Counted from the stretch's first letter, positions 49,301 through 63,890 are shown. The stretch: DNA of 64,000 nt from Auanema rhodensis (GCA_964057225.1 OZ059899.1:4588001-4652000), one strand, 5' to 3'. Numbers and translations are program-made. The notes: a model not told the origin generated them from the sequence alone.

Positions 49301-50554
49301 TTTAAGCTGCGTCGATCTGCGTTATCAGATTTGCGCTAGCTTAAAAATGCACCGAGATATCAACTGATATAAGTTCACACATATATCCTCGATTTTCACC
49401 CTGAAGAATCAATTTTTTCGTTGAATAACATTGTCCATCGTCTTTGCCTTGAAAAAAGAAATCTAAAAACATCTACTTTTTGCTAAATTAGTTTGAAATT
49501 TTTCGAAAAAATTTTTGTCAAAATGTTTTTGGAAGCAATGTTGAGTGTACATGGAAACTCAACATACACTAATGCATCATTTTTCAAACGATCATAACTA
49601 ATTTTTGTATTAAGCGTTTCTCAATGTAGTATAGTGCATTCGATGCGGATTTTTAAGCTGCGTCGATCTGTGTTATCAGATTTGCGCTAGCTTAAAAATG
49701 CACCGAGATATCAACTGATATAAGTTCACACTTATATCCTCGATTTTCACCCTGAAGAATCAATTTTTTCGTTGAATAACATTGTCCATCGTCTTTGCCT
49801 TGAAAAAAGGAATCTAGAAGCATCTACTTTTTGCTAAATTATTTTGAAATTTTTCGAAAAAATTTTTGTCAAAATGTTTTTGGAAGCAATGTTGAGTGTA
49901 CATGGAAACTCAACATACACTAATGCATCATTTTTCAAACGATCATAACTGATTTTTGTATTAAGCGTTTCTCAATGTAGTATAGTGCATTCGATGCGGA
50001 TTTTTAAGCTGCGTCGATCTGCGTTATCAGATTTGCGCTAGCTTAAAAATGCACCGAGATATCAACTGATATAAGTTCACACATATATCCTCGATTTTCA
50101 CCCTGAAGAATTAATTTTTTCGTTGAATAACATTGTCCATCGTCTTCGCCTTGAAAAAAGGAATCTAGAAGCATCTACTTTTTGCTAAATTATTTTGAAA
50201 TTTTTCGAAAAAATTTTTGTCAAAATGTTTTTGGAAGCAATGTTGAGTGTACATGGAAACTCAACATACACTAATGCATCATTTTTCAAACGATCATAAC
50301 TGATTTTTGTATTAAGCGTTTCTCAATGTAGTATAGTGCATTCGATGCGGATTTTTAAGCTGCGTCGATCTGTGTTATCAGATTTGCGCTAGCTTAAAAA
50401 TGCACCGAGATATCAACTGATATAAGTTCACACATATATCCTCGATTTTCACCCTGAAGAATCAATTTTTTCGTTGAATAACATTGTCCATCGTCTTTGC
50501 CTTGAAAAAAGAAATCTAAAAACATCTACTTTTTGCTAAATTATTTTGAAATTT
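46343..50554. repeat. 12-monomer higher-order repeat, copy 1 (4212 bp)
   Basis: Twelve units of exactly 351 bp start at 46343. Order: 267A; 99A/267A; 99A/TT/295C; 231A/267A with CGTATTCGCCTTGT near 47684; 99A/270A; AAAACATT; 170C/231A/341G; 99A/309G; 170C/231A/341G; 99A/309G; 170C/231A/260T/295C; 231A. Units 7-8 and 9-10 (48449-49150 and 49151-49852) are a dimer repeated in tandem, so short and long periods are nested. The copy at 50555 has the same order. Confidence 0.9.
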
Positions 50555-53500
50555 TTCGAAAAAATTTTTGTCAAAATGTTTTTGGAAGCAATGTTGAGTG
50601 TACATGGAAACTCAACATACACTAATGCATCATTTTTCAAACGATCATAACTGATTTTTGTATTAAGCGTTTCTCAATGTAGTATAGTGCATTCGATGCG
50701 GATTTTTAAGCTGCGTCGATCTGTGTTATCAGATTTGCGCTAGCTTAAAAATGCACCGAGATATCAACTGATATAAGTTCACACTTATATCCTCGATTTT
50801 CACCCTGAAGAATCAATTTTATCGTTGAATAACATTGTCCATCGTCTTTGCCTTGAAAAAAGAAATCTAAAAACATCTACTTTTTGCTAAATTATTTTGA
50901 AATTTTTCGAAAAAATTTTTGTCAAAATGTTTTTGGAAGCAATGTTGAGTGTACATGGAAACTCAACATACACTAATGCATCATTTTTCAAACGATCATA
51001 ACTAATTTTTGTATTAAGCGTTTCTCAATGTAGTATAGTGCATTCGATGCGGATTTTTAAGCTGCGTCGATCTGTGTTATCAGATTTGCGCTAGCTTAAA
51101 AATGCACCGAGATATCAACTGATATAAGTTCACACTTATATCCTCGATTTTCACCCTGAAGAATCAATTTTATCGTTGAATAACATTGTCCATCGTCTTT
51201 GCCTTGAAAAAAGAAATCTAAAAACATCTACTTTTTGCTAAATTATTTTGAAATTTTTCGAAAAAATTTTTGTCAAAATGTTTTTGGAAGCAATGTTGAG
51301 TGTACATGGAAACTCAACATACACTAATGCATCATTTTTCAAACGATCATAACTAATTTTTGTATTAAGCGTTTCTCAATGTAGTATAGTGCATTCGATG
51401 CGGATTTTTAAGCTGCGTCGATCTGTGTTATCAGATTTGCGCTAGCTTAAAAATGCACCGAGATATCAACTGATATAAGTTCACACTTATATTTTCGATT
51501 TTCACCCTGAAGAATTAATTTTTTCGTTGAATAACATTGTCCATCGTCTTCGCCTTGAAAAAAGGAATCTAGAAGCATCTACTTTTTGCTAAATTATTTT
51601 GAAATTTTTCGAAAAAATTTTTGTCAAAATGTTTTTGGAAGCAATGTTGAGTGTACATGGAAACTCAACATACACTAATGCATCATTTTTCAAACGATCA
51701 TAACTGATTTTTGTATTAAGCGTTTCTCAATGTAGTATAGTGCATTCGATGCGGATTTTTAAGCTGCGTCGATCTGTGTTATCAGATTTGCGCTAGCTTA
51801 AAAATGCACCGAGATATCAACTGATATAAGTTCACACATATATCCTCGATTTTCACCCTGAAGAATCAATTTTATCGTTGAATAACATTGTCCATCGTAT
51901 TCGCCTTGTAAAAAGAAATCTAAAAACATCTACTTTTTGCTAAATTATTTTGAAATTTTTCGAAAAAATTTTTGTCAAAATGTTTTTGGAAGCAATGTTG
52001 AGTGTACATGGAAACTCAACATACACTAATGCATCATTTTTCAAACGATCATAACTAATTTTTGTATTAAGCGTTTCTCAATGTAGTATAGTGCATTCGA
52101 TGCGGATTTTTAAGCTGCGTCGATCTGTGTTATCAGATTTGCGCTAGCTTAAAAATGCACCGAGATATCAACTGATATAAGTTCACACTTATATCCTCGA
52201 TTTTCACCCTGAAGAATCAATTTTTTCATTGAATAACATTGTCCATCGTCTTTGCCTTGAAAAAAGAAATCTAAAAACATCTACTTTTTGCTAAATTATT
52301 TTGAAATTTTTCGAAAACATTTTTGTCAAAATGTTTTTGGAAGCAATGTTGAGTGTACATGGAAACTCAACATACACTAATGCATCATTTTTCAAACGAT
52401 CATAACTGATTTTTGTATTAAGCGTTTCTCAATGTAGTATAGTGCATTCGATGCGGATTTTTAAGCTGCGTCGATCTGTGTTATCAGATTTGCGCTAGCT
52501 TAAAAATGCACCGAGATATCAACTGATATAAGTTCACACTTATATCCTCGATTTTCACCCTGAAGAATCAATTTTTTCGTTGAATAACATTGTCCATCGT
52601 CTTTGCCTTGAAAAAAGGAATCTAGAAGCATCTACTTTTTGCTAAATTATTTTGAAATTTTTCGAAAAAATTTTTGTCAAAATGTTTTTGGAAGCAATGT
52701 TGAGTGTACATGGAAACTCAACATACACTAATGCATCATTTTTCAAACGATCATAACTGATTTTTGTATTAAGCGTTTCTCAATGTAGTATAGTGCATTC
52801 GATGCGGATTTTTAAGCTGCGTCGATCTGCGTTATCAGATTTGCGCTAGCTTAAAAATGCACCGAGATATCAACTGATATAAGTTCACACATATATCCTC
52901 GATTTTCACCCTGAAGAATCAATTTTTTCGTTGAATAACATTGTCCATCGTCTTTGCCTTGAAAAAAGAAATCTAAAAACATCTACTTTTTGCTAAATTA
53001 GTTTGAAATTTTTCGAAAAAATTTTTGTCAAAATGTTTTTGGAAGCAATGTTGAGTGTACATGGAAACTCAACATACACTAATGCATCATTTTTCAAACG
53101 ATCATAACTAATTTTTGTATTAAGCGTTTCTCAATGTAGTATAGTGCATTCGATGCGGATTTTTAAGCTGCGTCGATCTGTGTTATCAGATTTGCGCTAG
53201 CTTAAAAATGCACCGAGATATCAACTGATATAAGTTCACACTTATATCCTCGATTTTCACCCTGAAGAATCAATTTTTTCGTTGAATAACATTGTCCATC
53301 GTCTTTGCCTTGAAAAAAGGAATCTAGAAGCATCTACTTTTTGCTAAATTATTTTGAAATTTTTCGAAAAAATTTTTGTCAAAATGTTTTTGGAAGCAAT
53401 GTTGAGTGTACATGGAAACTCAACATACACTAATGCATCATTTTTCAAACGATCATAACTGATTTTTGTATTAAGCGTTTCTCAATGTAGTATAGTGCAT

Positions 53501-54766
53501 TCGATGCGGATTTTTAAGCTGCGTCGATCTGCGTTATCAGATTTGCGCTAGCTTAAAAATGCACCGAGATATCAACTGATATAAGTTCACACATATATCC
53601 TCGATTTTCACCCTGAAGAATCAATTTTTTCGTTGAATAACATTGTCCATCGTCTTTGCCTTGAAAAAAGAAATCTAAAAACATCTACTTTTTGCTAAAT
53701 TAGTTTGAAATTTTTCGAAAAAATTTTTGTCAAAATGTTTTTGGAAGCAATGTTGAGTGTACATGGAAACTCAACATACACTAATGCATCATTTTTCAAA
53801 CGATCATAACTAATTTTTGTATTAAGCGTTTCTCAATGTAGTATAGTGCATTCGATGCGGATTTTTAAGCTGCGTCGATCTGTGTTATCAGATTTGCGCT
53901 AGCTTAAAAATGCACCGAGATATCAACTGATATAAGTTCACACTTATATCCTCGATTTTCACCCTGAAGAATCAATTTTTTCGTTGAATAACATTGTCCA
54001 TCGTCTTTGCCTTGAAAAAAGGAATCTAGAAGCATCTACTTTTTGCTAAATTATTTTGAAATTTTTCGAAAAAATTTTTGTCAAAATGTTTTTGGAAGCA
54101 ATGTTGAGTGTACATGGAAACTCAACATACACTAATGCATCATTTTTCAAACGATCATAACTGATTTTTGTATTAAGCGTTTCTCAATGTAGTATAGTGC
54201 ATTCGATGCGGATTTTTAAGCTGCGTCGATCTGCGTTATCAGATTTGCGCTAGCTTAAAAATGCACCGAGATATCAACTGATATAAGTTCACACATATAT
54301 CCTCGATTTTCACCCTGAAGAATTAATTTTTTCGTTGAATAACATTGTCCATCGTCTTCGCCTTGAAAAAAGGAATCTAGAAGCATCTACTTTTTGCTAA
54401 ATTATTTTGAAATTTTTCGAAAAAATTTTTGTCAAAATGTTTTTGGAAGCAATGTTGAGTGTACATGGAAACTCAACATACACTAATGCATCATTTTTCA
54501 AACGATCATAACTGATTTTTGTATTAAGCGTTTCTCAATGTAGTATAGTGCATTCGATGCGGATTTTTAAGCTGCGTCGATCTGTGTTATCAGATTTGCG
54601 CTAGCTTAAAAATGCACCGAGATATCAACTGATATAAGTTCACACATATATCCTCGATTTTCACCCTGAAGAATCAATTTTTTCGTTGAATAACATTGTC
54701 CATCGTCTTTGCCTTGAAAAAAGAAATCTAAAAACATCTACTTTTTGCTAAATTATTTTGAAATTT
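50555..54766. repeat. 12-monomer higher-order repeat, copy 2 (4212 bp)
   Basis: Each of the twelve units matches its partner 4212 bp earlier at every marker I compared, including the rare CGTATTCGCCTTGT variant (47681 and 51893), AAAACATT and the internal 702-bp dimer (52661-53362 and 53363-54064). I saw no marker difference, but did not align all 4212 bases. Either a very recent duplication or an assembly repeat would look like this. Confidence 0.9.
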
Positions 54767-56872
54767 TTCGAAAAAATTTTTGTCAAAATGTTTTTGGAAG
54801 CAATGTTGAGTGTACATGGAAACTCAACATACACTAATGCATCATTTTTCAAACGATCATAACTGATTTTTGTATTAAGCGTTTCTCAATGTAGTATAGT
54901 GCATTCGATGCGGATTTTTAAGCTGCGTCGATCTGCGTTATCAGATTTGCGCTAGCTTAAAAATGCACCGAGATATCAACTGATATAAGTTCACACATAT
55001 ATCCTCGATTTTCACCCTGAAGAATTAATTTTTTCGTTGAATAACATTGTCCATCGTCTTCGCCTTGAAAAAAGGAATCTAGAAGCATCTACTTTTTGCT
55101 AAATTATTTTGAAATTTTTCGAAAAAATTTTTGTCAAAATGTTTTTGGAAGCAATGTTGAGTGTACATGGAAACTCAACATACACTAATGCATCATTTTT
55201 CAAACGATCATAACTGATTTTTGTATTAAGCGTTTCTCAATGTAGTATAGTGCATTCGATGCGGATTTTTAAGCTGCGTCGATCTGTGTTATCAGATTTG
55301 CGCTAGCTTAAAAATGCACCGAGATATCAACTGATATAAGTTCACACATATATCCTCGATTTTCACCCTGAAGAATCAATTTTTTCGTTGAATAACATTG
55401 TCCATCGTCTTTGCCTTGAAAAAAGAAATCTAAAAACATCTACTTTTTGCTAAATTATTTTGAAATTTTTCGAAAAAATTTTTGTCAAAATGTTTTTGGA
55501 AGCAATGTTGAGTGTACATGGAAACTCAACATACACTAATGCATCATTTTTCAAACGATCATAACTGATTTTTGTATTAAGCGTTTCTCAATGTAGTATA
55601 GTGCATTCGATGCGGATTTTTAAGCTGCGTCGATCTGTGTTATCAGATTTGCGCTAGCTTAAAAATGCACCGAGATATCAACTGATATAAGTTCACACTT
55701 ATATCCTCGATTTTCACCCTGAAGAATCAATTTTTTCATTGAATAACATTGTCCATCGTCTTTGCCTTGAAAAAAGAAATCTAAAAACATCTACTTTTTG
55801 CTAAATTATTTTGAAATTTTTCGAAAACATTTTTGTCAAAATGTTTTTGGAAGCAATGTTGAGTGTACATGGAAACTCAACATACACTAATGCATCATTT
55901 TTCAAACGATCATAACTGATTTTTGTATTAAGCGTTTCTCAATGTAGTATAGTGCATTCGATGCGGATTTTTAAGCTGCGTCGATCTGTGTTATCAGATT
56001 TGCGCTAGCTTAAAAATGCACCGAGATATCAACTGATATAAGTTCACACTTATATCCTCGATTTTCACCCTGAAGAATCAATTTTTTCGTTGAATAACAT
56101 TGTCCATCGTCTTTGCCTTGAAAAAAGGAATCTAGAAGCGTCTACTTTTTGCTAAATTATTTTGAAATTTTTCGAAAAAATTTTTGTCAAAATGTTTTTG
56201 GAAGCAATGTTGAGTGTACATGGAAACTCAACATACACTAATGCATCATTTTTCAAACGATCATAACTGATTTTTGTATTAAGCGTTTCTCAATGTAGTA
56301 TAGTGCATTCGATGCGGATTTTTAAGCTGCGTCGATCTGCGTTATCAGATTTGCGCTAGCTTAAAAATGCACCGAGATATCAACTGATATAAGTTCACAC
56401 ATATATCCTCGATTTTCACCCTGAAGAATCAATTTTTTCGTTGAATAACATTGTCCATCGTCTTTGCCTTGAAAAAAGAAATCTAAAAACATCTACTTTT
56501 TGCTAAATTAGTTTGAAATTTTTCGAAAAAATTTTTGTCAAAATGTTTTTGGAAGCAATGTTGAGTGTACATGGAAACTCAACATACACTAATGCATCAT
56601 TTTTCAAACGATCATAACTAATTTTTGTATTAAGCGTTTCTCAATGTAGTATAGTGCATTCGATGCGGATTTTTAAGCTGCGTCGATCTGTGTTATCAGA
56701 TTTGCGCTAGCTTAAAAATGCACCGAGATATCAACTGATATAAGTTCACACTTATATCCTCGATTTTCACCCTGAAGAATCAATTTTTTCGTTGAATAAC
56801 ATTGTCCATCGTCTTTGCCTTGAAAAAAGAAATCTAAAAACATCTACTTTTCGCTAAATTATTTTGAAATTT
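54767..56872. repeat. Derivatives of the 12-monomer unit, six monomers
   Basis: Units at 54767 and 55118 repeat the two just before them (54065 and 54416), a 702-bp tandem duplication. Units at 55469, 55820, 56171 and 56522 then follow the order of units 5-8 of the 12-monomer repeat (270A; AAAACATT; 170C/231A/341G; 99A), though the first is 99G and the last ends with 309A. Private changes are AGAAGCGTC near 56137 and TTTTCGCTAA near 56849. Confidence 0.78.
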
Positions 56873-59800
56873 TTCGAAAAAATTTTTGTCAAAATGTTTT
56901 TGGAAGCAATGTTGAGTGTACATGGAAACTCAACATACACTAATGCATCATTTTTCAAACGATCATAACTGATTTTTGTATCAAGCGTTTCTCAATGTAG
57001 TATAGTGCATTCGATGCGGATTTTTAAGCTGCGTCGATCTGTGTTATCAGATTTGCGCTAGCTTAAAATTGCACCGAGATATCAACTGATATATGTTCAC
57101 ACTTATATCCTCGATTTTCACCCTGAAGAATCAATTTTTTCATTGAATAACATTGTCCATCGTCTTTGCCTTGAAAAAAGAAATCTAAAAACATCTACTT
57201 TTTGCTAAATTATTTTGAAATTTTTCGAAAAAATTTTTGTCAAAATGTTTTTGGAAGCAATGTTGAGTGTACATGGAAACTCAACATACACTAATGCATC
57301 ATTTTTCAAACGATCATAACTGATTTTTGTATTAAGCGTTTCTCAATGTAGTATAGTGCATTCGATGCGGATTTTTAAGCTGCGTCGATCTGTGTTATCA
57401 GATTTGCGCTAGCTTAAAAATGCACCGAGATATCAACTGATATAAGTTCACACTTATATCCTCGATTTTCACCCTGAAGAATCAATTTTTTCGTTGAATA
57501 ACATTGTCCATCGTCTTTGCCTTGAAAAAAGGAATCTAGAAGCATCTACTTTTTGCTAAATTATTTTGAAATTTTTCGAAAAAATTTTTGTCAAAATGTT
57601 TTTGGAAGCAATGTTGAGTGTACATGGAAACTCAACATACACTAATGCATCATTTTTCAAACGATCATAACTGATTTTTGTATTAAGCGTTTCTCAATGT
57701 AGTATAGTGCATTCGATGCGGATTTTTAAGCTGCGTTGATCTGTGTTATCAGATTTGCGCTAGCTTAAAAATGCACCGAGATATCAACTGATATAAGTTC
57801 ACACATATATCCTCGATTTTCACCCTGAAGAATCAATTTTCTCGTTGAATAACATTGTCCATCGTCTTTGCCTTGAAAAAAGAAATCTAAAAACATCTAC
57901 TTTTTGCTAAATTAGTTTGAAATTTTTCGAAAAAATTTTTGTCAAAATGTTTTTGGAAGCAATGTTGAGTGTACATGGAAACTCAACATACACTAATGCA
58001 TCATTTTTCAAACGATCATAACTAATTTTTGTATTAAGCGTTTCTCAATGTAGTATAGTGCATTCGATGCGGATTTTTAAGCTGCGTCGATCTGTGTTAT
58101 CAGATTTGCGCTAGCTTAAAAATGCACCGAGATATCAACTGATATAAGTTCACACTTATATCCTCGATTTTCACCCTGAAGAATCAATTTTTTCGTTGAA
58201 TAACATTGTCCATCGTCTTTGCCTTGAAAAAAGAAATATAAAAACATCTACTTTTTGCTAAATTATTTTGAAATTTTTCGAAAAAATTTTTGTCAAAATG
58301 TTTTTGGAAGCAATGTTGAGTGTACATGGAAACTCAACATACACTAATGCATCATTTTTCAAACGATCATAACTGATTTTTGTATCAAGCGTTTCTCAAT
58401 GTAGTATAGTGCATTCGATGCGGATTTTTAAGCTGCGTCGATCTGTGTTATCAGATTTGCGCTAGCTTAAAAATGCACCGAGATATCAACTGATATATGT
58501 TCACACTTATATCCTCGATTTTCACCCTGAAGAATTAATTTTTTCGTTGAATAACATTGTCCATCGTCTTTGCCTTGAAAAAAGGAATCTAGAAGCATCT
58601 ACTTTTTGCTAAATTATTTTGAAATTTTTCGAAAAAATTTTTGTCAAAATGTTTTTGGAAGCAATGTTGAGTGTACATGGAAACTCAACATACACTAATG
58701 CATCATTTTTCAAACGATCATAACTGATTTTTGTATTAAGCGTTTCTCAATGTAGTATAGTGCATTCGATGCGGATTTTTAAGCTGCGTCGATCTGTGTT
58801 ATCAGATTTGCGCTAGCTTAAAAATGCACCGAGATATCAACTGATATAAGTTCACACTTATATCCTCGATTTTCACCCTGAAGAATCAATTTTTTCGTTG
58901 AATAACATTGTCCATCGTCTTTGCCTTGAAAAAAGAAATCTAAAAACATCTACTTTTTGCTAAATTATTTTGAAATTTTTCGAAAAAAATTTTGTCAAAA
59001 TGTTTTTGGAAGCAATGTTGAGTGTACATGGAAACTCAACATACACTAATGCATCATTTTTCAAACGATCATAACTGATTTTTGTATTAAGCGTTTCTCA
59101 ATGTAGTATAGTGCATTCGATGCGGATTTTTAAGCTGCGTCGATCTGTGTTATCAGATTTGCGCTAGCTTAAAAATGCACCGAGATATCAACTGATATAA
59201 GTTCACACTTATATCCTCGATTTTCACCCTGAAGAATCAATTTTTTCGTTGAATAACATTGTCCATCGTCTTTGCCTTGAAAAAAGAAATCTAAAAACAT
59301 CTACTTTTTGCTAAATTATTTTGAAATTTTTCGAAAAAAATTTTGTCAAAATGTTTTTGGAAGCAATGTTGAGTGTACATGGAAACTCAACATACACTAA
59401 TGCATCATTTTTCAAACGATCATAACTGATTTTTGTATTAAGCGTTTCTCAATGTAGTATAGTGCATTCGATGCGGATTTTTAAGCTGCGTCGATCTGTG
59501 TTATCAGATTTGCGCTAGCTTAAAAATGCACCGAGATATCAACTGATATATGTTCACACTTATATCCTCGATTTTCACCCTGAAGAATCAATTTTTTCAT
59601 TGAATAACATTGTCCATCGTCTTTGCCTTGAAAAAAGAAATCTAAAAACATCTACTTTTTGCTAAATTATTTTGAAATTTTTCGAAAAAATTTTTGTCAA
59701 AATGTTTTTGGAAGCAATGTTGAGTGTACATGGAAACTCAACATACACTAATGCATCATTTTTCAAACGATCATAACTGATTTTTGTATTGAGCGTTTCT

Positions 59801-60382
59801 CAATGTAGTATAGTGCATTCGATGCGGATTTTTAAGCTGCGTCGATCTGTGTTATCAGATTTGCGCTAGCTTAAAAATGCACCGAGATATCAACTGATAT
59901 AAGTTCACACTTATATCCTCGATTTTCACCCTGAAGAATTAATTTTTTCGTTGAATAACATTGTTCATCGTCTTTGCCTTGAAAAAAGGAATCTAAAAAC
60001 ATCTACTTTTTGCTAAATTATTTTGAAATTTTTCGAAAAAATTTTTGTCAAAATGTTTTTGGAAGCAATGTTGAGTGTACATGGAAACTCAACATACACT
60101 AATGCATCATTTTTCAAACGATCATAACTGATTTTTGTATTAAGCGTTTCTCAATGTAGTATAGTGCATTCGATGCGGATTTTTAAGCTGCGTCGATCTG
60201 TGTTATCAGATTTGCGCTAGCTTAAAAATGCACCGAGATATCAACTGATATAAGTTCACACTTATATCCTCGATTTTCACCCTGAAGAATCAATTTTTTC
60301 GTTGAATAACATTGTCCATCGTCTTTGCCTTGAAAAAAGAAATCTAAAAACATCTACTTTTTGCTAAATTATTTTGAAATTT
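56873..60382. repeat. Irregular satellite region, ten monomers
   Basis: Units run every 351 bp from 56873 to 60032. Alleles are mixed: 197T at 56873; a private GCGTTGATC and TTTTCTCG at 57575; GAAATATAAAA at 57926; an A/T-run variant CGAAAAAAATTTTG at 58979 and 59330 (again at 60383). The unit at 59681 introduces 111G (GTATTGAG) and TTGTTCATCG, both typical of the next domain. Confidence 0.7.
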
Positions 60383-61785
60383 TTCGAAAAAAATTTTGTC
60401 AAAATGTTTTTGGAAGCAATGTTGAGTGTACATGGAAACTCAACATACACTAATGCATCATTTTTCAAACGATCATAACTGATTTTTGTATTAAGCGTTT
60501 CTCAATGTAGTATAGTGCATTCGATGCGGATTTTTAAGCTGCGTCGATCTGTGTTATCAGATTTGCGCTAGCTTAAAAATGCACCGAGATATCAACTGAT
60601 ATATGTTCACACTTATATCCTCGATTTTCACCCTGAAGAATCAATTTTTTCATTGAATAACATTGTCCATCGTCTTTGCCTTGAAAAAAGAAATCTAAAA
60701 ACATCTACTTTTTGCTAAATTATTCTGAAATTTTTCGAAAAAATTTTTGTCAAAATGTTTTTGGAAGCAATGTTGAGTGTACATGGAAACTCAACATACA
60801 CTAATGCATCATTTTTCAAACGATCATAACTGATTTTTGTATTGAGCGTTTCTCAATGTAGTATAGTGCATTCGATGCGGATTTTTAAGCTGCGTCGATC
60901 TGTGTTATCAGATTTGCGCTAGCTTAAAAATGCACCGAGATATCAACTGATATAAGTTCACACTTATATCCTCGATTTTCACCCTGAAGAATCAATTTTT
61001 TCGTTGAATAACATTGTCCATCGTCTTTGCCTTGAAAAAAGGAATCTAGAAGCATCTACTTTTTGCTAAATTATTTTGAAATTTTTCGAAAAAATTTTTG
61101 TCAAAATGTTTTTGGAAGCAATGTTGAGTGTACATGGAAACTCAACATACACTAATGCATCATTTTTCAAACGATCATAACTGATTTTTGTATTAAGCGT
61201 TTCTCAATGTAGTATAGTGCATTCGATGCGGATTTTTAAGCTGCGTCGATCCGTGTTATCAGATTTCCGCTAGCTTAAAAATGCACCGAGATATCAACTG
61301 ATATAAGTTCACACTTATATCCTCGATTTTCACCCTGAAGAATTAATTTTTTCGTTGAATAACATTGTTCATCGTCTTTGCCTTGAAAAAAGGAATCTAA
61401 AAACATCTACTTTTTGCTAAATTATTTTGAAATTTTTCGAAAAAATTTTTGTCAAAATGTTTTTGGAAGCAATGTTGAGTGTACATGGAAACTCAACATA
61501 CACTAATGCATCATTTTTCAAACGATCATAACTGATTTTTGTATCAAGCGTTTCTCAATGTAGTATAGTGCATTCGATGCGGATTTTTAAGCTGCGTCGA
61601 TCTGTGTTATCAGATTTGCGCTAGCTTAAAAATGCACCGAGATATCAACTGATATATGTTCACACTTATATCCTCGATTTTCACCCTGAAGAATTAATTT
61701 TTTCGTTGAATAACATTGTCCATCGTCTTTGCCTTGAAAAAAGGAATCTAAAAACATCTACTTTTTCCTAATTATTTTGAAATTT
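60383..61785. repeat. 4-monomer HOR (1403 bp), copy 1
   Basis: Units start at 60383, 60734, 61085 and 61436 (350 bp). Markers: 222T/270A/343C; 111G; 168C with 183C (CGATCCGTG and TTTCCGCTAG) plus TTGTTCATCG; and 110C/222T ending in TTTTTCCTAATT, which has lost one A. The last three also recur as a trimer directly after. Confidence 0.82.
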
Positions 61786-62837
61786 TTCGAAAAAATTTTT
61801 GTCAAAATGTTTTTGGAAGCAATGTTGAGTGTACATGGAAACTCAACATACACTAATGCATCATTTTTCAAACGATCATAACTGATTTTTGTATTGAGCG
61901 TTTCTCAATGTAGTATAGTGCATTCGATGCGGATTTTTAAGCTGCGTCGATCTGTGTTATCAGATTTGCGCTAGCTTAAAAATGCACCGAGATATCAACT
62001 GATATAAGTTCACACTTATATCCTCGATTTTCACCCTGAAGAATCAATTTTTTCGTTGAATAACATTGTCCATCGTCTTTGCCTTGAAAAAAGGAATCTA
62101 GAAGCATCTACTTTTTGCTAAATTATTTTGAAATTTTTCGAAAAAATTTTTGTCAAAATGTTTTTGGAAGCAATGTTGAGTGTACATGGAAACTCAACAT
62201 ACACTAATGCATCATTTTTCAAACGATCATAACTGATTTTTGTATTAAGCGTTTCTCAATGTAGTATAGTGCATTCGATGCGGATTTTTAAGCTGCGTCG
62301 ATCCGTGTTATCAGATTTCCGCTAGCTTAAAAATGCACCGAGATATCAACTGATATAAGTTCACACTTATATCCTCGATTTTCACCCTGAAGAATTAATT
62401 TTTTCGTTGAATAACATTGTTCATCGTCTTTGCCTTGAAAAAAGGAATCTAAAAACATCTACTTTTTGCTAAATTATTTTGAAATTTTTCGAAAAAATTT
62501 TTGTCAAAATGTTTTTGGAAGCAATGTTGAGTGTACATGGAAACTCAACATACACTAATGCATCATTTTTCAAACGATCATAACTGATTTTTGTATCAAG
62601 CGTTTCTCAATGTAGTATAGTGCATTCGATGCGGATTTTTAAGCTGCGTCGATCTGTGTTATCAGATTTGCGCTAGCTTAAAAATGCACCGAGATATCAA
62701 CTGATATATGTTCACACTTATATCCTCGATTTTCACCCTGAAGAATTAATTTTTTCGTTGAATAACATTGTCCATCGTCTTTGCCTTGAAAAAAGGAATC
62801 TAAAAACATCTACTTTTTCCTAATTATTTTGAAATTT
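61786..62837. repeat. 3-monomer derivative (1052 bp) of the terminal HOR
   Basis: Units start at 61786, 62137 and 62488 (350 bp). They repeat the last three units of the preceding copy: the CCGTG marker at 62303 is 1052 bp after that at 61251, and the one-base deletion recurs at the same offset. The 222T/270A/343C unit is absent. Confidence 0.84.
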
Positions 62838-63890
62838 TTCGAAAAAATTTTTGTCAAAATGTTTTTGGAAGCAATGTTGAGTGTACATGGAAACTCAACA
62901 TACACTAATGCATCATTTTTCAAACGATCATAACTGATTTTTGTATTAAGCGTTTCTCAATGTAGTATAGTGCATTCGATGCGGATTTTTAAGCTGCGTC
63001 GATCTGTGTTATCAGATTTGCGCTAGCTTAAAAATGCACCGAGATATCAACTGATATATGTTCACACTTATATCCTCGATTTTCACCCTGAAGAATCAAT
63101 TTTTTCATTGAATAACATTGTCCATCGTCTTTGCCTTGAAAAAAGAAATCTAAAAACATCTACTTTTTGCTAAATTATTCTGAAATTTTTCGAAAAAATT
63201 TTTGTCAAAATGTTTTTGGAAGCAATGTTGAGTGTACATGGAAACTCAACATACACTAATGCATCATTTTTCAAACGATCATAACTGATTTTTGTATTGA
63301 GCGTTTCTCAATGTAGTATAGTGCATTCGATGCGGATTTTTAAGCTGCGTCGATCTGTGTTATCAGATTTGCGCTAGCTTAAAAATGCACCGAGATATCA
63401 ACTGATATAAGTTCACACTTATATCCTCGATTTTCACCCTGAAGAATCAATTTTTTCGTTGAATAACATTGTCCATCGTCTTTGCCTTGAAAAAAGGAAT
63501 CTAGAAGCATCTACTTTTTGCTAAATTATTTTGAAATTTTTCGAAAAAATTTTTGTCAAAATGTTTTTGGAAGCAATGTTGAGTGTACATGGAAACTCAA
63601 CATACACTAATGCATCATTTTTCAAACGATCATAACTGATTTTTGTATTAAGCGTTTCTCAATGTAGTATAGTGCATTCGATGCGGATTTTTAAGCTGCG
63701 TCGATCCGTGTTATCAGATTTCCGCTAGCTTAAAAATGCACCGAGATATCAACTGATATAAGTTCACACTTATATCCTCGATTTTCACCCTGAAGAATTA
63801 ATTTTTTCGTTGAATAACATTGTTCATCGTCTTTGCCTTGAAAAAAGGAATCTAAAAACATCTACTTTTTGCTAAATTATTTTGAAATTT
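62838..63890. repeat. 4-monomer terminal HOR, next copy (first three monomers)
   Basis: Units start at 62838, 63189 and 63540 and match the first three of 60383-61785 (222T/270A/343C; 111G; 168C/183C with TTGTTCATCG). The marker CCGTG at 63706 is 1403 bp after the one at 62303, fitting four units less one base. The fourth unit begins at 63891 and is cut by the window edge. Confidence 0.82.
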
